A stretch of 64,000 nt of DNA from Paramecium pentaurelia. Taxonomy: Eukaryota; Ciliophora; Oligohymenophorea; Peniculida; Parameciidae. This document shows, one piece after another, positions 63,795-64,000 of the stretch (within the stretch, counting starts at the first letter, position 1; every line of letters begins with the position of its first letter). Below the pieces are notes generated by a model. The model was not told the DNA's origin. It ran no database searches and saw only the letters and a list, made by a program, of their open reading frames with translations. The DNA lies in contig CAJJDO010000010.1 of the NCBI GenBank assembly GCA_905183005.1, positions 421,865 to 485,864 of the forward strand. The letters run 5' to 3'. Both the position numbers and the translations under genes were made by a program.

Positions 63795-64000
63795 ATTTAA
63801 GTCTTTTTGAGATATAACCGTTAATAAATTAATATATATACATTGTAATAGTTCTAATGTTAATCAGATTTCAATTCTCTTTAGGCAATCTAGATGAAAA
63901 TTATTAATGTTATTGGAATTAGCTTAATTATATCAATTGCTTAGATTAATATAGATTAAAGGGATATCAATTCATAACATAAAATAAATAAATATTTTCA

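Overview
This window looks like ciliate macronuclear DNA, most likely from Paramecium. Every credible gene needs TAA and TAG read as glutamine with TGA as the only stop. Coding exons are split by very small GT...AG introns (20-38 nt, mostly 21-30). The DNA is very AT-rich and the genes are packed on both strands. Read with the standard code the window holds almost nothing but fragments. With the ciliate code I can build 26 distinct gene models, 22 of them complete and in frame from ATG to TGA after about 55-60 mini-introns are removed. No rRNA, tRNA, transposon, CRISPR array or telomere repeat was seen.

Layout. 1-2866 (+): the end of a YTH-domain RNA-binding protein, then a 668-aa protein of unknown function. 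3199-10371 (+): a giant ankyrin-WGR-PARP protein (about 2366 aa). 10534-13677 (+): a small MGNYC protein and an IQ-like protein with an uncertain 3' end. 14156-18742 (-): one 1181-aa protein whose gene is interrupted by a 1014-bp duplication around a single N. 19427-21787 (-): a membrane hybrid histidine kinase. 22031-23450 (+): a MAP-kinase-like gene. 24046-25471 (-): a Ser/Thr kinase. 26120-27122 (+): a Myb factor. 27762-29340 (-): a TALE homeodomain protein with a Gln-rich tail. 29366-32456 (+): a 1014-aa coiled coil. 32508-33581 (-): a kinase. 33622-35825 (+): an unknown protein. 36005-37209 (-): a third kinase. 37319-38852 (+): a calcium-dependent protein kinase. 38888-39802 (+): the Bud23 rRNA methyltransferase. 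39848-41357 (+): Rab geranylgeranyltransferase alpha. 41394-45205 (+): a CPAP/SAS-4-type centriole protein with a 39-bp tandem array. 45242-46132 (+): a Cys/His protein with poly-Asn. 46552-48627 (-): an LRR protein. 48647-50195 (-): a pseudokinase. 50242-51119 (+): an EF-hand protein. 51442-52104 (+): a small membrane protein, present twice because of a second duplication joined by an N. 53378-57468 (+): a 1354-aa Gln/Asn-rich protein. 57822-61002 (-): a 1027-aa coiled coil. 61066-62647 (-): a DxDxT phosphatase. 63079-63794 (-): a short coiled-coil gene.

The genes are ordinary nuclear genes with no operon logic. Themes are signalling (five intact eukaryotic-type protein kinases, one pseudokinase, one histidine kinase, one phosphatase), chromatin and RNA regulation (PARP, YTH, Myb, TALE, Bud23) and the cytoskeleton or basal body (SAS-4-like, two coiled coils). 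Several divergent gene pairs are separated by only 25-46 bp. Two direct duplications of about 1 kb, each abutting a lone N, look like uncollapsed contig overlaps. One of them breaks a reading frame that is perfect when a single copy is kept.

The most interesting content is the ANK-WGR-PARP protein, the TALE homeodomain factor, the MAPK with a TGH activation motif, and the SAS-4-like protein with its nearly identical FDDIPIK repeats.
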